DNA of 64,000 bases from Bacteroidaceae bacterium (lineage in GTDB: Bacteria > Bacteroidota > Bacteroidia > Bacteroidales > Bacteroidaceae). This document shows, piece after piece, positions 44,663-52,773 of the stretch. Numbering within the stretch: the stretch's first letter is position 1; the number at the start of each line of letters is the position of its first letter. Both the position numbers and the translations under genes were made by a program. Location of the stretch: NCBI GenBank assembly GCA_017535725.1, contig JAFXTO010000056.1, forward strand, positions 1-64,000. Reading direction: 5' to 3'. The notes below the pieces were generated by a model, which worked only from the letters and a program-made list of their open reading frames with translations, was not told where the DNA came from and did not search any database.

Positions 44663-45718
44663 ATGATAGGTTTTGGCTCATATTTTTCAGGTGCATCCAC
44701 CCCTTCCTCCTCGGGGAGGGCAGGGGGGAAGTCCCCTATTATTGCCATTATGGGCGGAGGCAGTTGGGCGACCGCCATAGCGAAAATGATGTTGGAAAAA
44801 GTCGACAGCATTTGGTGGTATATGCGTCGGCAGGACCGCATTGAGGATTTCCAGCGTCTCAGCCACAATCCTGCCTACCTCACGGGTGTACACTTCGACG
44901 TAGAGCGTATTCACTTCTCTGCGGACATCAACGAGGTCGTCGAGAACAGCGATACGCTCATCTGGGTGATACCCTCCCCCTACCTGAAGCCCCATCTAAA
45001 GAAGTTAAAGGTACGCCTGCGCGAAAAGTTCAACATTACCGCTATCAAGGGTATTGTTCCAGACGAGAACCTGGTCTGTTCCGAATACTTCCATCAGATC
45101 TATAATGTGCCCGATGAGAATCTGGCCGTGCTCTCCGGTCCCTCTCATGCAGAGGAAGTGGCGCTGGGTCGTCTGACCTACCTCACCGTGGGGTGTGCCG
45201 ACGAGGAGAAGGCGCAGGCTTTTGCAGACCTGATGGCATCGGACTACGTGAAAACCACCACCTCCCGTGATGTCATAGGCATTGAGTATGCTTCCGTGCT
45301 GAAGAACGTTTATGCCATAGCCGCAGGCATCTGTCGGGGACTGAAGTACGGCGATAACTTCCAGGCTGTGCTCATGGCCAACTGTGTGCAGGAGATGAAC
45401 CGCTTCCTCGCCACTGTGCATCCCATCCAGCGCAGCATCTTCGAGAGTGTCTATATGGGCGACCTCATCGTCACCGGCTACAGCCAGTTCTCTCGCAACC
45501 GCATCTTCGGCACGATGATAGGGCAGGGCTACAGCGTCAAGAGCGCCCAGATAGAGATGGAGATGATCGCCGAGGGATATTTCGGCACCAAGTGCATGAA
45601 GGAAATCAACGCACACCTCCACGTGAACATGCCCATCCTCGACGCCGTTTACAACATCCTCTACGAACACATATCTCCCACCGTGGAAATCAAGCTCCTT
45701 ACCGACAGCTTCCGTTGA
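44663..45718 (+). CDS. gpsA: NAD(P)H-dependent glycerol-3-phosphate dehydrogenase
   Basis: 351 residues. The Rossmann nucleotide site is IIAIMGGGSWATAIA. SGPSHAEEVALGRLTYLT and later GIEYASVLKNVYAIAAGIC, with the family catalytic Lys, are conserved. It makes sn-glycerol 3-phosphate for phospholipids. Residues about 12-25 (STPSSSGRAGGKSP) are encoded by the GC-rich repeat at 44698-44736. No ATG, GTG or TTG lies between that repeat and the essential Rossmann strand, so the repeat must be translated. It is likely cotranscribed with lysS. Confidence 0.95.
   Translation: MIGFGSYFSGASTPSSSGRAGGKSPIIAIMGGGSWATAIAKMMLEKVDSIWWYMRRQDRIEDFQRLSHNPAYLTGVHFDVERIHFSADINEVVENSDTLIWVIPSPYLKPHLKKLKVRLREKFNITAIKGIVPDENLVCSEYFHQIYNVPDENLAVLSGPSHAEEVALGRLTYLTVGCADEEKAQAFADLMASDYVKTTTSRDVIGIEYASVLKNVYAIAAGICRGLKYGDNFQAVLMANCVQEMNRFLATVHPIQRSIFESVYMGDLIVTGYSQFSRNRIFGTMIGQGYSVKSAQIEMEMIAEGYFGTKCMKEINAHLHVNMPILDAVYNILYEHISPTVEIKLLTDSFR
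44698..44736. repeat. GC-rich palindromic end inside the gpsA 5' coding region
   Basis: CACCCCTTCCTCCTCGGGGA followed by GGGCAGGGGGGAAGTCCCC matches the right-end type of the MITE-like family. No left end is recognised upstream. The phrase GAACACCTACTTAT just before the start recurs nearly unchanged at 46036-46048. Confidence 0.7.
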
Positions 45719-45730
45719 CCGACCTTTTTA

Positions 45731-45786
45731 AACTACAGCGCATAAAATCCACACCCAAGAAACTACAGCGCATAAAATCCACACCC
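45731..45786. repeat. 26-bp direct repeat downstream of gpsA
   Basis: AACTACAGCGCATAAAATCC followed by ACACCC occurs at 45731-45756 and 45761-45786. A related phrase precedes the hairpin at 311-344 on the minus strand. No gene is supported in the 601-bp gap 45719-46319; it holds only repeats, a hairpin, a site array and a promoter. Confidence 0.75.
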
Positions 45787-45797
45787 CTCCAAAAACA

Positions 45798-45831
45798 GCG
45801 CATCGCCGTGTCTCGCGACAAAGCGGTGCGC
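45798..45831 (+). terminator. 34-nt two-part hairpin downstream of gpsA
   Basis: The outer stem GCGCATCGC/GCGGTGCGC (one G-U) and the inner stem TGTC/GACA with loop TCGC repeat the hairpin of 311-344, including the flank TTCACTT. It lies 80 bp after gpsA and is probably its terminator. Confidence 0.6.
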
Positions 45832-45920
45832 TTCACTTACATTCTTTAATTTTTCATTCTTTATTTTTCACTTAGCGGCATTCGTTATCACGTTATTTCT
45901 AATCACAATTAAATGACATG

Positions 45921-46013
45921 TTTTAGTACACACAGACACGGAGACTCAGAGTCTTTATTTTATCTTTTTTCCAATAGTTTAGAATTAAAGTCTCTGTATC
46001 TCTGTGTTCTAAA
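45921..46013. repeat. Inverted repeat with TTTTAGAACACAGAG-type arms
   Basis: TTTTAGTACACACAGACACG and following (45921-45945) is an imperfect inverse of 45989-46013 (AGTCTCTGTATCTCTGTGTT then CTAAA). One arm of the same type occurs at 52696-52720 (TTTTAGAACACAGAGGCACA and following) in the tilS-GH5 gap. This is a dispersed module. Confidence 0.6.
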
Positions 46014-46061
46014 TAATATTGTGTACGCTATTTTTGAGCACCTACTTATAATATTAAGTAC

Positions 46062-46187
46062 ATGAATCTACGTGCATGAGCCTCTACACGTAGCTTCATA
46101 CGTCAATCCACGTAGATTCATGAGCTTATCCACGTAGATTCATGAGGCAATCCACGTAGATTGATATGCCGATGCACGTAGCTTCAT
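46062..46187. repeat. Array of six 15-bp sites at exact 22-bp spacing
   Basis: Copies of TCCACGTAGATTCAT start at 46085, 46107, 46129, 46151 and 46173, exactly 22 bp apart. An inverted copy, ATGAATCTACGTGCA, lies at 46062-46076. The sites therefore lie on one face of the helix, two turns apart. The array ends 65 bp before the -33 element of the following gene. It looks like a protein-binding array; no replication gene is nearby. Confidence 0.8.
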
Positions 46188-46251
46188 CTGCCGTTGGTGG
46201 CGGCTGATTTTGCGGCTTTTGCCTCCTTCTACTTATTTTTTCCTCATTTTT

Positions 46252-46283
46252 TTTGCTTGATTCACGAATAATCACTATTTTTG
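46252..46283 (+). promoter_or_regulatory. Promoter for the small exported protein and SusD-like genes
   Basis: TTTG (46252-46255) and TATTTTTG (46276-46283) are spaced by 20 bp, matching the Bacteroidota consensus, 36 bp upstream of the ATG at 46320. Confidence 0.75.
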
Positions 46284-46319
46284 TCCTCGAAAAGTCTTTA
46301 ATAACTAAATCTAACAATT

Positions 46320-46859
46320 ATGCAAATACATTTACATCTTCTCAGAAGGCTGTCTGCGTTGGTCGTGTTGCTGTTCGCCTGTTGGACTTGCATGGCTCAG
46401 GACGATGGACAGACCAGCGCCGCAGTCACCGTGAACGGTAACGTGGTGACGTACAAAGTGACAAGCCTCTATCTAACCACGGGTAAAAATGGTTTCTTAT
46501 ACCAAGGGACGCTTCCCCGAGTGGCCATTGTCTATGAACATGATGAAGACCAACCGCTTCAAGATGGTGATTATGACTTGGTGCATCCCATGGTGTGCCG
46601 TGTGCTCTTCGGTAAGGATATAGCCACGGGCTTGCGCAACCTGTCTATCAACGAAATCCAGCAGTTGGACGGCAACGAGCTGCGTCTGGGCGGTCTCCGC
46701 GAGGGCGAGACGGTGCGGGTCTATAACGCTGCCGGTCGCCTCTGCCTCACCACCCGCGCCACTGCCACCGGCGCTGTGGTAGGCCTGAAGGCCCTGCCAC
46801 GGGACCTCTATATCATCAAGGCCGGGAACACCGCCTTCAAATACATCAACCGCAAATAA
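46320..46859 (+). CDS. Small exported protein with C-terminal sorting-type domain
   Basis: 179 residues with a signal peptide (about 1-26, ending TCMA). A short beta-rich region is followed by a C-terminal domain of about 75 residues (GGLREGETVRVYNAAGRLCL, KALPRDLYIIKAG, ending YINRK) in the style of type IX secretion signals. I recognise no enzymatic motif. It stands just upstream of the SusD-like gene, with a 13-bp gap, and probably shares its promoter and the upstream 22-bp site array. Confidence 0.7.
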   Translation: MQIHLHLLRRLSALVVLLFACWTCMAQDDGQTSAAVTVNGNVVTYKVTSLYLTTGKNGFLYQGTLPRVAIVYEHDEDQPLQDGDYDLVHPMVCRVLFGKDIATGLRNLSINEIQQLDGNELRLGGLREGETVRVYNAAGRLCLTTRATATGAVVGLKALPRDLYIIKAGNTAFKYINRK

Positions 46860-46864
46860 CGAAC

Positions 46865-46870
46865 AGGAGG
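46865..46870 (+). promoter_or_regulatory. Strong Shine-Dalgarno sequence deciding the SusD-like start
   Basis: AGGAGG ends 8 bp before the ATG at 46879 but only 2 bp before an in-frame ATG at 46873. The second ATG is therefore the better start. Such strong Shine-Dalgarno sites are uncommon in Bacteroidota. Confidence 0.65.
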
Positions 46871-46878
46871 ACATGACT

Positions 46879-49800
46879 ATGAAACGTATCACTTCATTAC
46901 TGGCCTCGCTGGCCCTCTGCTGCGGTCTTGCCGCACAGACTTACAATATGCGCATCGTCCGCACCGACAGCACGGAAACGACGGACTTACATAGAATCAA
47001 TTTCCTGGACGACGGCCGCGTGGCCATCGTCACGAACGAGTGGGACGATGAACTGGGGCTGCACCGTGTGGATACGGTCGATGCTTCCAGCCTGAAGACG
47101 GTGGACTTCCTCACGCAGGGAGGACGACTGTGGGAAATGGATTATGCCCGCGCGGTCTTAAATAATGATCGCCATAATGACTTTGGCTATGGCAGCGTCA
47201 TGCATATACGCGATTTGCTGACAGAGGACATGACCGTCATTTCGTCGGGGTACAACTGGTACAGCTCTATCCTGGAGGCCGTGAACGCCCCTGCTTATGC
47301 AAACACATACATTCCATGGTATTATTACCTCGAATCCATCGCCGTGTGTAATGATGTCATCCAAGCCATCCCGTCCGATGCTGCCACCAACGAAGAGAAA
47401 GCCGTGCTGGCTGAAGTACTGACCATCCGCGCCATGCTCTATCTGGACTTTGCTCGGATGTATGAGTTCCTTCCCAATGAACGCGCCACTGGCGTGACAG
47501 ATAAAGGTGTCGATGTCAACGGCCTGACCGTTCCCCTCTTGGACGAGGACTCGCAGGACTTGGGTAGTGCCTGCTTTGTTCCCCGTGCAAGCAAGGACGA
47601 AGTGGTGGCCTTCATCCGTCGTGACCTGGACCGCGCCGAGGAACTGATGCCGTTCATCACAGAGTCGTCGCACGAGGTGCCGCACTTGGACGCACTCTAT
47701 GGCCTGCGTGCCCGTCTGGCACTGTGGAACGGCGACTATCGTGAGGCCGCCACCTACGCCGCCCGCGCCATCAACATTTCCACTACACGGCCCATGACCA
47801 CCGAACAGATGCTCTCCACCACCAAAGGCTTCAATGACATCAACTGCTGGATGTGGGGCGTGCAGCAAACCGGTGATAACAATTTAAGCAATTTCGCATC
47901 ATGGCTATCGGCTGAATATGATGGTGGTTATGCCTCTCTCGTACCGCCTATGGTCGGGCGCAGTTTCTATGAGCGCATCAAATACGCCGACCCGCGCAAG
48001 CTCTGGTTTGTAGCTCCTTCCGGCTCACCCCTTTATCAGCAAACACCGCTGATTAGCCCTTATGCCTCTTTTGAGCCTTACACCGCAGTTAAGTTCCGTC
48101 CCGCCAACGGCATGACCTCATGGCAAGACGGTGGTCATTTCACCGGCTACCCAATCATGCGTGTGGAGGAGATGTATTTCATCCGAGCCGAGGCTACGGC
48201 CTATTCCGACGCCACCGCGGCTCGTGAGCAGCTCACCGACTTCATGCGTACCTACCGCTATGACAGCTACAACTGCAAAGCCACCGACTTGGACGGCATC
48301 CTGAAGGAAATCATCCTGCAGAAACGTATTGAGCTGTGGGGCGAGGGACAGACGTTCTTCGACGTGAAACGCCTGAACCTCGATGTCACCCGCAACTACG
48401 CAGGCACCAATTTCTACGATGAAGCTGCCCTCAATACCGTCGGTCGCCCCTACTGGATGAACATGCAGTTCCCCAGCAATGCCCCAGAATTGAACCCGGC
48501 ACTCTATGGAAAGGAGAACCCCTGGGAGAACTGCAAGGGCACTCCCCAGCTGAATGAGAACCTGCGCTTGGCGGCTCCCGCTTATATGGAAACTCACGAT
48601 ATCCTGCCGCTGGACTCCATCTATCGTTTCATTCTGAAGGCCTATTCTCCCGAAGGCCTGACGGGCTCCGTAACCATTGAACTGTCTCTGTCACCCGAGT
48701 TCGAGCTGGGTAAAACAGTCGCATATACCACTTTATATCTTGAAGGTGAGGAGCAGGAGACTGACTTCTCTGCAAGTGACCTCTGCCAGAAGATGAAACG
48801 GTTGCTCGGCAGCAATAGCCTTCCCCAGAGCGGACAGGTAACAGCATACCTCCGCCTGCTCACGGACGATGCTTATTCACCAGCACTGGCGCTGCCACTC
48901 CTGCTGCCGGAGAACTACGAAGGCTATTACAATGACTTCAGCTTCGCACCTCGCGTCACCGCCACCACTGTGGGTGAGATAGATTGCGAGCTGATGGCCG
49001 GAGAAGACCGGGTGAAGGTGGTGAACCTGAACATCAACGGCGAAGGGGACTTCTACAGTTCGGACAATGGCAATTACGAAGGAGCTTTCCTCGGAATCGG
49101 CACCTTGTACTTTGCAGATTATAGAGACAATTTCTATATCAATGCAGAAGGGCAATGCAATAACGCATATAGCAATTTCAACGAATATGCCTTGTTCCCA
49201 TATAATTATGTTATAAACCAGTCTGCTCAAGGCTATACTTTTGGTGATGGCTGCGTTGTCGGTAGCACAGTCCGCGATGGCCTTATCTTCCGCTTCAGCA
49301 CAGACTCTGTGGCCGTCAACCTGCGCTTCAACCAGCAGATGATTGCCGAGCAGACGCACTCGTGGAGGCAAGTGGCGAAGGAGCAGATGACCTCTACGTA
49401 CGACACCGAACTGACGGGCACCCAAGTAACCATTGAACGGGCCGCGGATGATTCAACGCTATTCCGTCTCGTCACTCCTTACCAACGAGGTCATAATTTG
49501 ATGTTCTACCGTGATGCCGAAGGCACCTTGACCGTGCCGCGCCAAATGGCAAGCTACAGCAACACCCAAGGCGTCGTCTATGTGGAAGGCACAGGTGCCT
49601 ACGCAGAAGGTGTTTGGACCTTCCAACTCCGTTTTACGGGCAGAGAAACGCCTTGTACGGAGCAACTTGGATTTGTGGAAGAATGGACTTCTTTGGGCAC
49701 GGGAACCTATCGTGACGACCTTGTTACTTCTATTTACGGTGTTGGCAATGAAACCTACTCCGTAGAAATAGAACAAAGCAACAAGGGTAAAATCAGGTTG

Positions 49801-51027
49801 CTCAACCCGTATGAAACCTATCCCTATAATGATCCCGGTGATTTTGACACCAGTAACGCCTACAACCTCACCTTCGACGTTTCTGACCCCTATCATGTCG
49901 TGATGGTTCCCGAAGAAGCAGACCTCGGCTTCGACTGGGGTTATGGCATGTTCCGCATCCTGCACCGGTCCAATTATTATGGCACATTTGCAAATGGTGT
50001 CATTACCTTCCCGCCATACGCCTTCTATACGGCCATGAGTAACTATAGTGGTGGAAGCTGGAGTTTCTACGGCAATAGCAGTGGGCTGTTTGCCATTGCC
50101 TTGCCTGGCTATGAGATTCCGGAGAAAACTGATGATCCTGATGAGCCTGTAGATTACGATGACTATTCTGTCTATATCTCTTCAAAAATAACAGAAACCA
50201 GCGACGGAGCCTCCATCAGCTACACCATCCAACTGGGTAATGACGTGCAGTGGGCGCGCTATGCGTTTGCCACCAGCGAGAACTACCTCACCGTCTGCTC
50301 TGCATTGGAAGAGGGAGCTGGGACTGTGATTCCCATCCAAGGCGCCACCGTCACACAGGAAGTCACGGAAAACGGGCAGTATTATATCGTTGTCATTGCT
50401 GATGACGGCAAGGGACGCTGGAACTTCGAACTGAAAACCACGGAATATGTCAAGCAATCGTGGAGTCCCATTGCCACGGGAACGTACTACTACAGCCTGT
50501 TCAGCGATAATGACGAAGGCGAGCTCTCTGCAGAGCCTGGTCACACACTTTACCAAAGCGCGAATGACACGGTGACCTTCAAGATTGATAATTGGCTCAA
50601 TGGAACGAGTTTCCTCTTCACCTGGGATAAGTCGACCAATGCGTGTGTCGTTAAAGACCAAGCCACCGACTTTGAATATGCCAGCTATGGCATGATGTAC
50701 ATCATAGAGGGTAAGGATTATAGTTCGAGGTACGCCGAGAAGACTTCCTACTACGACCCGGAGACCAAGACTTTCCACTTCTTCCTCGTTTACTATGTGG
50801 AAGCAGGAACCTTCGGACAATACGAAGAGCTCTTCGAGATTACAGAGGGCGGTCAGGTCAAGCACCGCGCCACCCGTCGCATCAGCCCGCAGGCTCTCGG
50901 CACGCGGACACTCACAAAGAAGCCTGCAACCCGCAAGCTATCTGACAATGCCCGCAGGAATTTAATCCGCGAGGAAGGTGCGCTCAAACCTCAGATAGAA
51001 AAGAAGGAAGCCTTGCTGGTAAGGTAA
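46879..51027 (+). CDS. Giant SusD/RagB-like protein with long C-terminal beta-rich region
   Basis: 1382 residues from the preferred start. The signal peptide ends near LAAQ (about 21); no clear lipobox Cys is at the cleavage site, unlike normal SusD lipoproteins. The SusD/RagB fold spans about 70-530, with helical repeats and the typical MRVEEMYFIRAEA and KRIELWGEGQTFFDVKRL segments. About 800 further residues follow in several beta-rich modules, each opening with a TGTY-type phrase (SLGTGTYRDD, PIATGTYYYS). SusD proteins bind glycans or peptides above a SusC channel, but no susC is adjacent. The extra region is unrecognised. Confidence 0.75.
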   Translation: MKRITSLLASLALCCGLAAQTYNMRIVRTDSTETTDLHRINFLDDGRVAIVTNEWDDELGLHRVDTVDASSLKTVDFLTQGGRLWEMDYARAVLNNDRHNDFGYGSVMHIRDLLTEDMTVISSGYNWYSSILEAVNAPAYANTYIPWYYYLESIAVCNDVIQAIPSDAATNEEKAVLAEVLTIRAMLYLDFARMYEFLPNERATGVTDKGVDVNGLTVPLLDEDSQDLGSACFVPRASKDEVVAFIRRDLDRAEELMPFITESSHEVPHLDALYGLRARLALWNGDYREAATYAARAINISTTRPMTTEQMLSTTKGFNDINCWMWGVQQTGDNNLSNFASWLSAEYDGGYASLVPPMVGRSFYERIKYADPRKLWFVAPSGSPLYQQTPLISPYASFEPYTAVKFRPANGMTSWQDGGHFTGYPIMRVEEMYFIRAEATAYSDATAAREQLTDFMRTYRYDSYNCKATDLDGILKEIILQKRIELWGEGQTFFDVKRLNLDVTRNYAGTNFYDEAALNTVGRPYWMNMQFPSNAPELNPALYGKENPWENCKGTPQLNENLRLAAPAYMETHDILPLDSIYRFILKAYSPEGLTGSVTIELSLSPEFELGKTVAYTTLYLEGEEQETDFSASDLCQKMKRLLGSNSLPQSGQVTAYLRLLTDDAYSPALALPLLLPENYEGYYNDFSFAPRVTATTVGEIDCELMAGEDRVKVVNLNINGEGDFYSSDNGNYEGAFLGIGTLYFADYRDNFYINAEGQCNNAYSNFNEYALFPYNYVINQSAQGYTFGDGCVVGSTVRDGLIFRFSTDSVAVNLRFNQQMIAEQTHSWRQVAKEQMTSTYDTELTGTQVTIERAADDSTLFRLVTPYQRGHNLMFYRDAEGTLTVPRQMASYSNTQGVVYVEGTGAYAEGVWTFQLRFTGRETPCTEQLGFVEEWTSLGTGTYRDDLVTSIYGVGNETYSVEIEQSNKGKIRLLNPYETYPYNDPGDFDTSNAYNLTFDVSDPYHVVMVPEEADLGFDWGYGMFRILHRSNYYGTFANGVITFPPYAFYTAMSNYSGGSWSFYGNSSGLFAIALPGYEIPEKTDDPDEPVDYDDYSVYISSKITETSDGASISYTIQLGNDVQWARYAFATSENYLTVCSALEEGAGTVIPIQGATVTQEVTENGQYYIVVIADDGKGRWNFELKTTEYVKQSWSPIATGTYYYSLFSDNDEGELSAEPGHTLYQSANDTVTFKIDNWLNGTSFLFTWDKSTNACVVKDQATDFEYASYGMMYIIEGKDYSSRYAEKTSYYDPETKTFHFFLVYYVEAGTFGQYEELFEITEGGQVKHRATRRISPQALGTRTLTKKPATRKLSDNARRNLIREEGALKPQIEKKEALLVR

Positions 51028-51064
51028 TGTCTTAGGTTCTGAGTCCATTAGAAAAAGTGTAAAA

Positions 51065-51104
51065 AAATAGGAGATAAACACGGGATGGTGTTTATCTCCT
51101 ATTT
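51065..51104. terminator. Bidirectional terminator between SusD-like gene and tRNA-Cys
   Basis: A 17-bp perfect stem AAATAGGAGATAAACAC/GTGTTTATCTCCTATTT with loop GGGATG, preceded by a run of A and followed by short T runs, can serve both convergent transcripts. Confidence 0.85.
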
Positions 51105-51113
51105 GAATTTGAG

Positions 51114-51185
51114 AGGTGCCTAGCAGATTCGAACTGCTGTGGACGGTTTTGCAGACCGCTGACTAAGCCACTCATCCAAGGCACC
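51114..51185 (-). tRNA. tRNA-Cys (GCA)
   Basis: The minus-strand sequence starts GGTGCCTTGGATGAGTGGCT. The acceptor arms GGTGCCT/AGGCACC pair over 7 bp. The anticodon arm has loop CTGCAAA with anticodon GCA. The T arm contains GTTCGAATC, and the discriminator base is T, as expected for tRNA-Cys. CCA is not encoded. Confidence 0.93.
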
Positions 51186-51213
51186 AATTGTTGCAGTTTC
51201 TTGTTTGCAGGTG

Positions 51214-51221
51214 CAAATGTA
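51214..51221 (-). promoter_or_regulatory. Promoter -7 element for tRNA-Cys
   Basis: TACATTTG on the minus strand lies 28 bp before the tRNA 5' end and fits the -7 consensus. Confidence 0.5.
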
Positions 51222-51316
51222 CGACTTTTTTTTCATTCAACAAGCATTTCGCACAACTTTTTTTCATTTTTCGCGTTATTTTATTGTATAGAGGTTAAAA
51301 AACTCGACTTTTCACG

Positions 51317-52648
51317 ATGAATCTGCTACAAAGTATTCGTAAGAACCTTCCGTCGGACCTCGCTTCCGACGAACTCCTGCTGGTGGGTCTCTCTGGAGGC
51401 GCCGACAGCGTTTGCCTGCTGCTTGCCTTGCAGGAATTGGGCTTCAGGGTGGAAGCCCTGCATTGTAATTTTGAACTCCGTGGCGTAGAGAGCGAAGCGG
51501 ATGAGGCTTTCTGCCGGAGGCTGTGCCGTAACATCAATGTCCCGCTGTCTGTACGTCATTTCCGCACTCGCAGCTTTGCCCAGCGCCACACTCTCAGTCT
51601 GGAAATGGCGGCTCGCCAGTTGCGTTATGACTGGTTTGCCGAAGTGTGCCGGCAGCGTGGCGCCAAGGCTGTATGCATCGCTCACCATCGGGACGACAAT
51701 ATTGAAACGTTGCTCCTGAACCTGGTTCGGGGAACGGGAATCCATGGCACCACAGGGATGAAGGCAGTCAGCGAGCTGAACGGCCTCACCTTGTTACGCC
51801 CCCTGCTCCAGTTAGGCCGGCAGGATATCGAAGATTGGCTGACGGAGCGCGGTCAGACTTGGGTCACGGACAGCACCAATTTGCAGTCCGATGCGGCCCA
51901 GCGCAATCTCATCCGTCTGGAAGTGTTGCCGCTCTTGGAACAAATGAACCCGCGTGTGCGCGAGACCCTTCAGGAGGATATCCAGCGCATGACAGAGGCT
52001 GAGGCCTTGTATGACATCGCTGTCCGCGGGGCCTTGAAGGAGGCTATGGACTCGGACGGCCAACTGAATATCGCTCGCTTGTCTGCTGCCACTTCTCCGA
52101 GGACGCTGCTTTATGAATGGCTGCATCCATTCGGTTTCAACAGCACTCAAATCAAGGAGATACATGAAGGGCTGGAAGGCGAATCGGGCCGTGTCTGGAA
52201 TAGTGCGACTCATCGTCTGCTGCGCGATCGCGGACGCCTGCTCCTGCAGGAGGTGTCGCCAGCCTCCGTTGACGAACAAGTATTGCCGTTGGAGGGCCTC
52301 TTCATCTCAGCCGAAAATGTGCGCCTGCTGGTTCGCCGAAAGTCCGTGGACAGCAGTTTCGTCATCCCTCGTGATGCACGAGTAGCCACTTTTGACCTCG
52401 AAAAGTTGGAATTGCCGTTGACGCTGCGCCGCGTCCGTGAGGGTGACCGGATGCAGCCTTTTGGCTTCGATGGCACCCGTCTTGTCAGCGACATTCTCAC
52501 AGACCGCAAGCTATCGCTCTTTGAGAAGGAGTCTCAGCTCGTGGTCATGAGTGGTGAACGTATCGTCTGGCTGGTGGGACAGCGTGTGGGGGCTGGCGCA
52601 GAGGTTGACGCTGCCACACGGCACGTCATGCAGATTCATCTATTGTAA
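51317..52648 (+). CDS. tilS: tRNA(Ile)-lysidine synthetase
   Basis: 443 residues. The N-terminal PP-loop ATPase domain carries VGLSGGADSVCLLLAL (SGGADS near residues 26-31), HHRDDNIETLLLNLVRGTGI and WVTDSTN. It is followed by the TilS substrate-binding and C-terminal domains. The enzyme modifies the wobble C of the tRNA-Ile that reads AUA. The ATG at 51317 is the only good start. It is separated from the divergent tRNA-Cys by 131 bp. Confidence 0.95.
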   Translation: MNLLQSIRKNLPSDLASDELLLVGLSGGADSVCLLLALQELGFRVEALHCNFELRGVESEADEAFCRRLCRNINVPLSVRHFRTRSFAQRHTLSLEMAARQLRYDWFAEVCRQRGAKAVCIAHHRDDNIETLLLNLVRGTGIHGTTGMKAVSELNGLTLLRPLLQLGRQDIEDWLTERGQTWVTDSTNLQSDAAQRNLIRLEVLPLLEQMNPRVRETLQEDIQRMTEAEALYDIAVRGALKEAMDSDGQLNIARLSAATSPRTLLYEWLHPFGFNSTQIKEIHEGLEGESGRVWNSATHRLLRDRGRLLLQEVSPASVDEQVLPLEGLFISAENVRLLVRRKSVDSSFVIPRDARVATFDLEKLELPLTLRRVREGDRMQPFGFDGTRLVSDILTDRKLSLFEKESQLVVMSGERIVWLVGQRVGAGAEVDAATRHVMQIHLL

Positions 52649-52762
52649 ATGAAAAATGAAAGAATGAAAAATAAATATCACAAATACATGATGTGTTTTA
52701 GAACACAGAGGCACAGAGCTATCATATATTTTTCATTCTTTCATTTTTCATTTTTCATTTCT
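52649..52762. repeat. AT-rich opposed-arm repeat between tilS and the GH5 gene
   Basis: The left arm AAAAATGAAAGAATGAAAAA and right arm TTTTTCATTCTTTCATTTTT are reverse complements around a core holding TTTTAGAACACAGAGGCACA (52696-52715). The transcript would fold into a long hairpin and may terminate both convergent genes. Confidence 0.75.
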
Positions 52763-52773
52763 AAAAGAGATGC

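Noticed and set aside
45592..45849. 85-residue open frame overlapping the gpsA end
   Set aside because: Its second half is the translated 26-bp direct repeat and hairpin, and its first half is antisense-frame gpsA.
46062..46187. Possible CRISPR array from regular repeats
   Set aside because: The repeated unit is only 15 bp with 7-bp spacers, one copy is inverted, and no cas gene is near.
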